Assembly (NCBI RefSeq): GCF_000173615.1
Contig: NZ_ABZS01000089.1
Coordinates: 1-6,720 of the forward strand
Direction of reading: 5' to 3'
Origin: Sulfurihydrogenibium yellowstonense SS-5
Lineage (GTDB): Bacteria > Aquificota > Aquificia > Aquificales > Hydrogenothermaceae
Length of the DNA stretch: 6,720 nucleotides
Shown here: positions 6,327 to 6,720 of the stretch, in pieces
Layout of the letters: each line of letters opens with the position of its first letter
How positions within the stretch are numbered: the first letter of the stretch is position 1
Translations under genes and position numbers: made by a program
Notes under the pieces: model-generated
What the model was told of the DNA's origin: nothing
What the model saw: only the letters and a program-made list of their open reading frames with translations
Database searches by the model: none

Positions 6327-6720
6327 TTACTTAATTTCTATCTTAACTTCTTTTTCTTGAACGGATTTTGGTATTGTTAATTTTAAAATACCATCTTGAT
6401 ATTCTGCTTTAGCTTCTTCAATTTTTACGTCTGCTGGTAATGGGATTACTCTTTCAAACTTTCCATAAAATCTCTCTCTTCTGTAATAATTTTCATCTTT
6501 TTTCTCTTCTTCTTTTTTAACTTCGCCTCTAATTATAACAGCATTGTCTTTTACTTTCAATTCAATATCTTCTTTTTTAGCACCAGGTATTTCTGCTTCA
6601 ATTACAACATTGTTGTCCTTTTCATACACATCAACTCTTGGAGACCAAACAACCACTTCCGCTGTTTGTTCAGCCGGAACCAATTCTTTAAAAATTCTGT
6701 TAATCTCGTTTTCCAATCTT
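6327..6720 (-). CDS. hsp20: Hsp20/alpha-crystallin small heat shock protein, 5' end beyond window
   Basis: A small heat-shock protein, an ATP-independent holdase that binds unfolding proteins as an oligomer in the cytosol. The visible 130 residues contain most of the protein: an N-terminal helix RLENEINRIFKEL, then the alpha-crystallin domain from about SPRVDVYEKDNNVVIEAEIP through GAKKEDIELKVKDNAVIIRGE, a charged Lys/Glu loop (KKEEEKKDE), YYRRERFYGKFERVIPLP, and the signature AEYQDGILKLTIPK. The tail VKIEIK carries the C-terminal I-x-I oligomerisation motif. A TTG at 6716 could be read as a start, but it encodes the Leu of an R-L-E-x-E-I-N-R segment typical of the family's interior, and no ribosome site can be seen in the four remaining bases. 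I therefore treat the gene as truncated by the window edge, lacking perhaps 10-20 residues. It has its own terminator. Confidence 0.93.
   Translation of the reverse strand, partial: RLENEINRIFKELVPAEQTAEVVVWSPRVDVYEKDNNVVIEAEIPGAKKEDIELKVKDNAVIIRGEVKKEEEKKDENYYRRERFYGKFERVIPLPADVKIEEAKAEYQDGILKLTIPKSVQEKEVKIEIK

Noticed and set aside
6714..6716. TTG as the true start of hsp20
   Set aside because: It encodes a Leu inside a conserved N-terminal helix motif. The open frame continues to the window edge, so the gene is more simply cut by the edge.

Overview
The window is a compact, AT-rich bacterial chromosome segment in which every recognisable gene lies on the minus strand. Gene content (housekeeping enzymes, a single-copy CrcB with a DUF190 partner, an Hsp20, a Do-type protease), Lys/Glu/Ile-rich proteins, strong AGGAGG ribosome sites and frequent TTG/GTG starts suggest a thermophilic low-GC bacterium. 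An Aquificota member such as Sulfurihydrogenibium is my best guess, but this is inferred from style and not proven by any marker here.

In the direction of transcription (right to left) the layout is: an hsp20 gene cut by the right window edge and closed by a strong intrinsic terminator; a 0.5-kb gap holding repeat copy C and the protease promoter region; a periplasmic Deg/HtrA protease overlapping nadD by ATGA; a 0.25-kb gap with repeat copy B; a tight rpiB-glyA-lipA unit; a 0.3-kb gap with repeat copy A; and crcB followed by a DUF190 gene cut by the left edge.

The genes are mostly ordinary. rpiB (pentose phosphate interconversion), glyA (serine/glycine and one-carbon units) and lipA (lipoyl cofactor, needed by the glycine cleavage H protein and 2-oxoacid dehydrogenases) form a plausible central-carbon/one-carbon operon. 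nadD (NAD synthesis) is translationally coupled to the protease. hsp20 and the protease are proteostasis genes in separate units. crcB-DUF190 is a fluoride-export type pair.

The most interesting non-genic signal is a composite palindromic repeat of about 110-200 bp. It occurs once in each of the three gaps between transcription units: A and B in one orientation, C in the opposite one. A and C share the same three-module architecture and the same flanks, so they look like copies of one small non-autonomous element. A second point is that CrcB has aliphatic residues at both positions of the usual fluoride-coordinating 'Phe box'. I see no dedicated defence system, CRISPR array, transposase or RNA gene.
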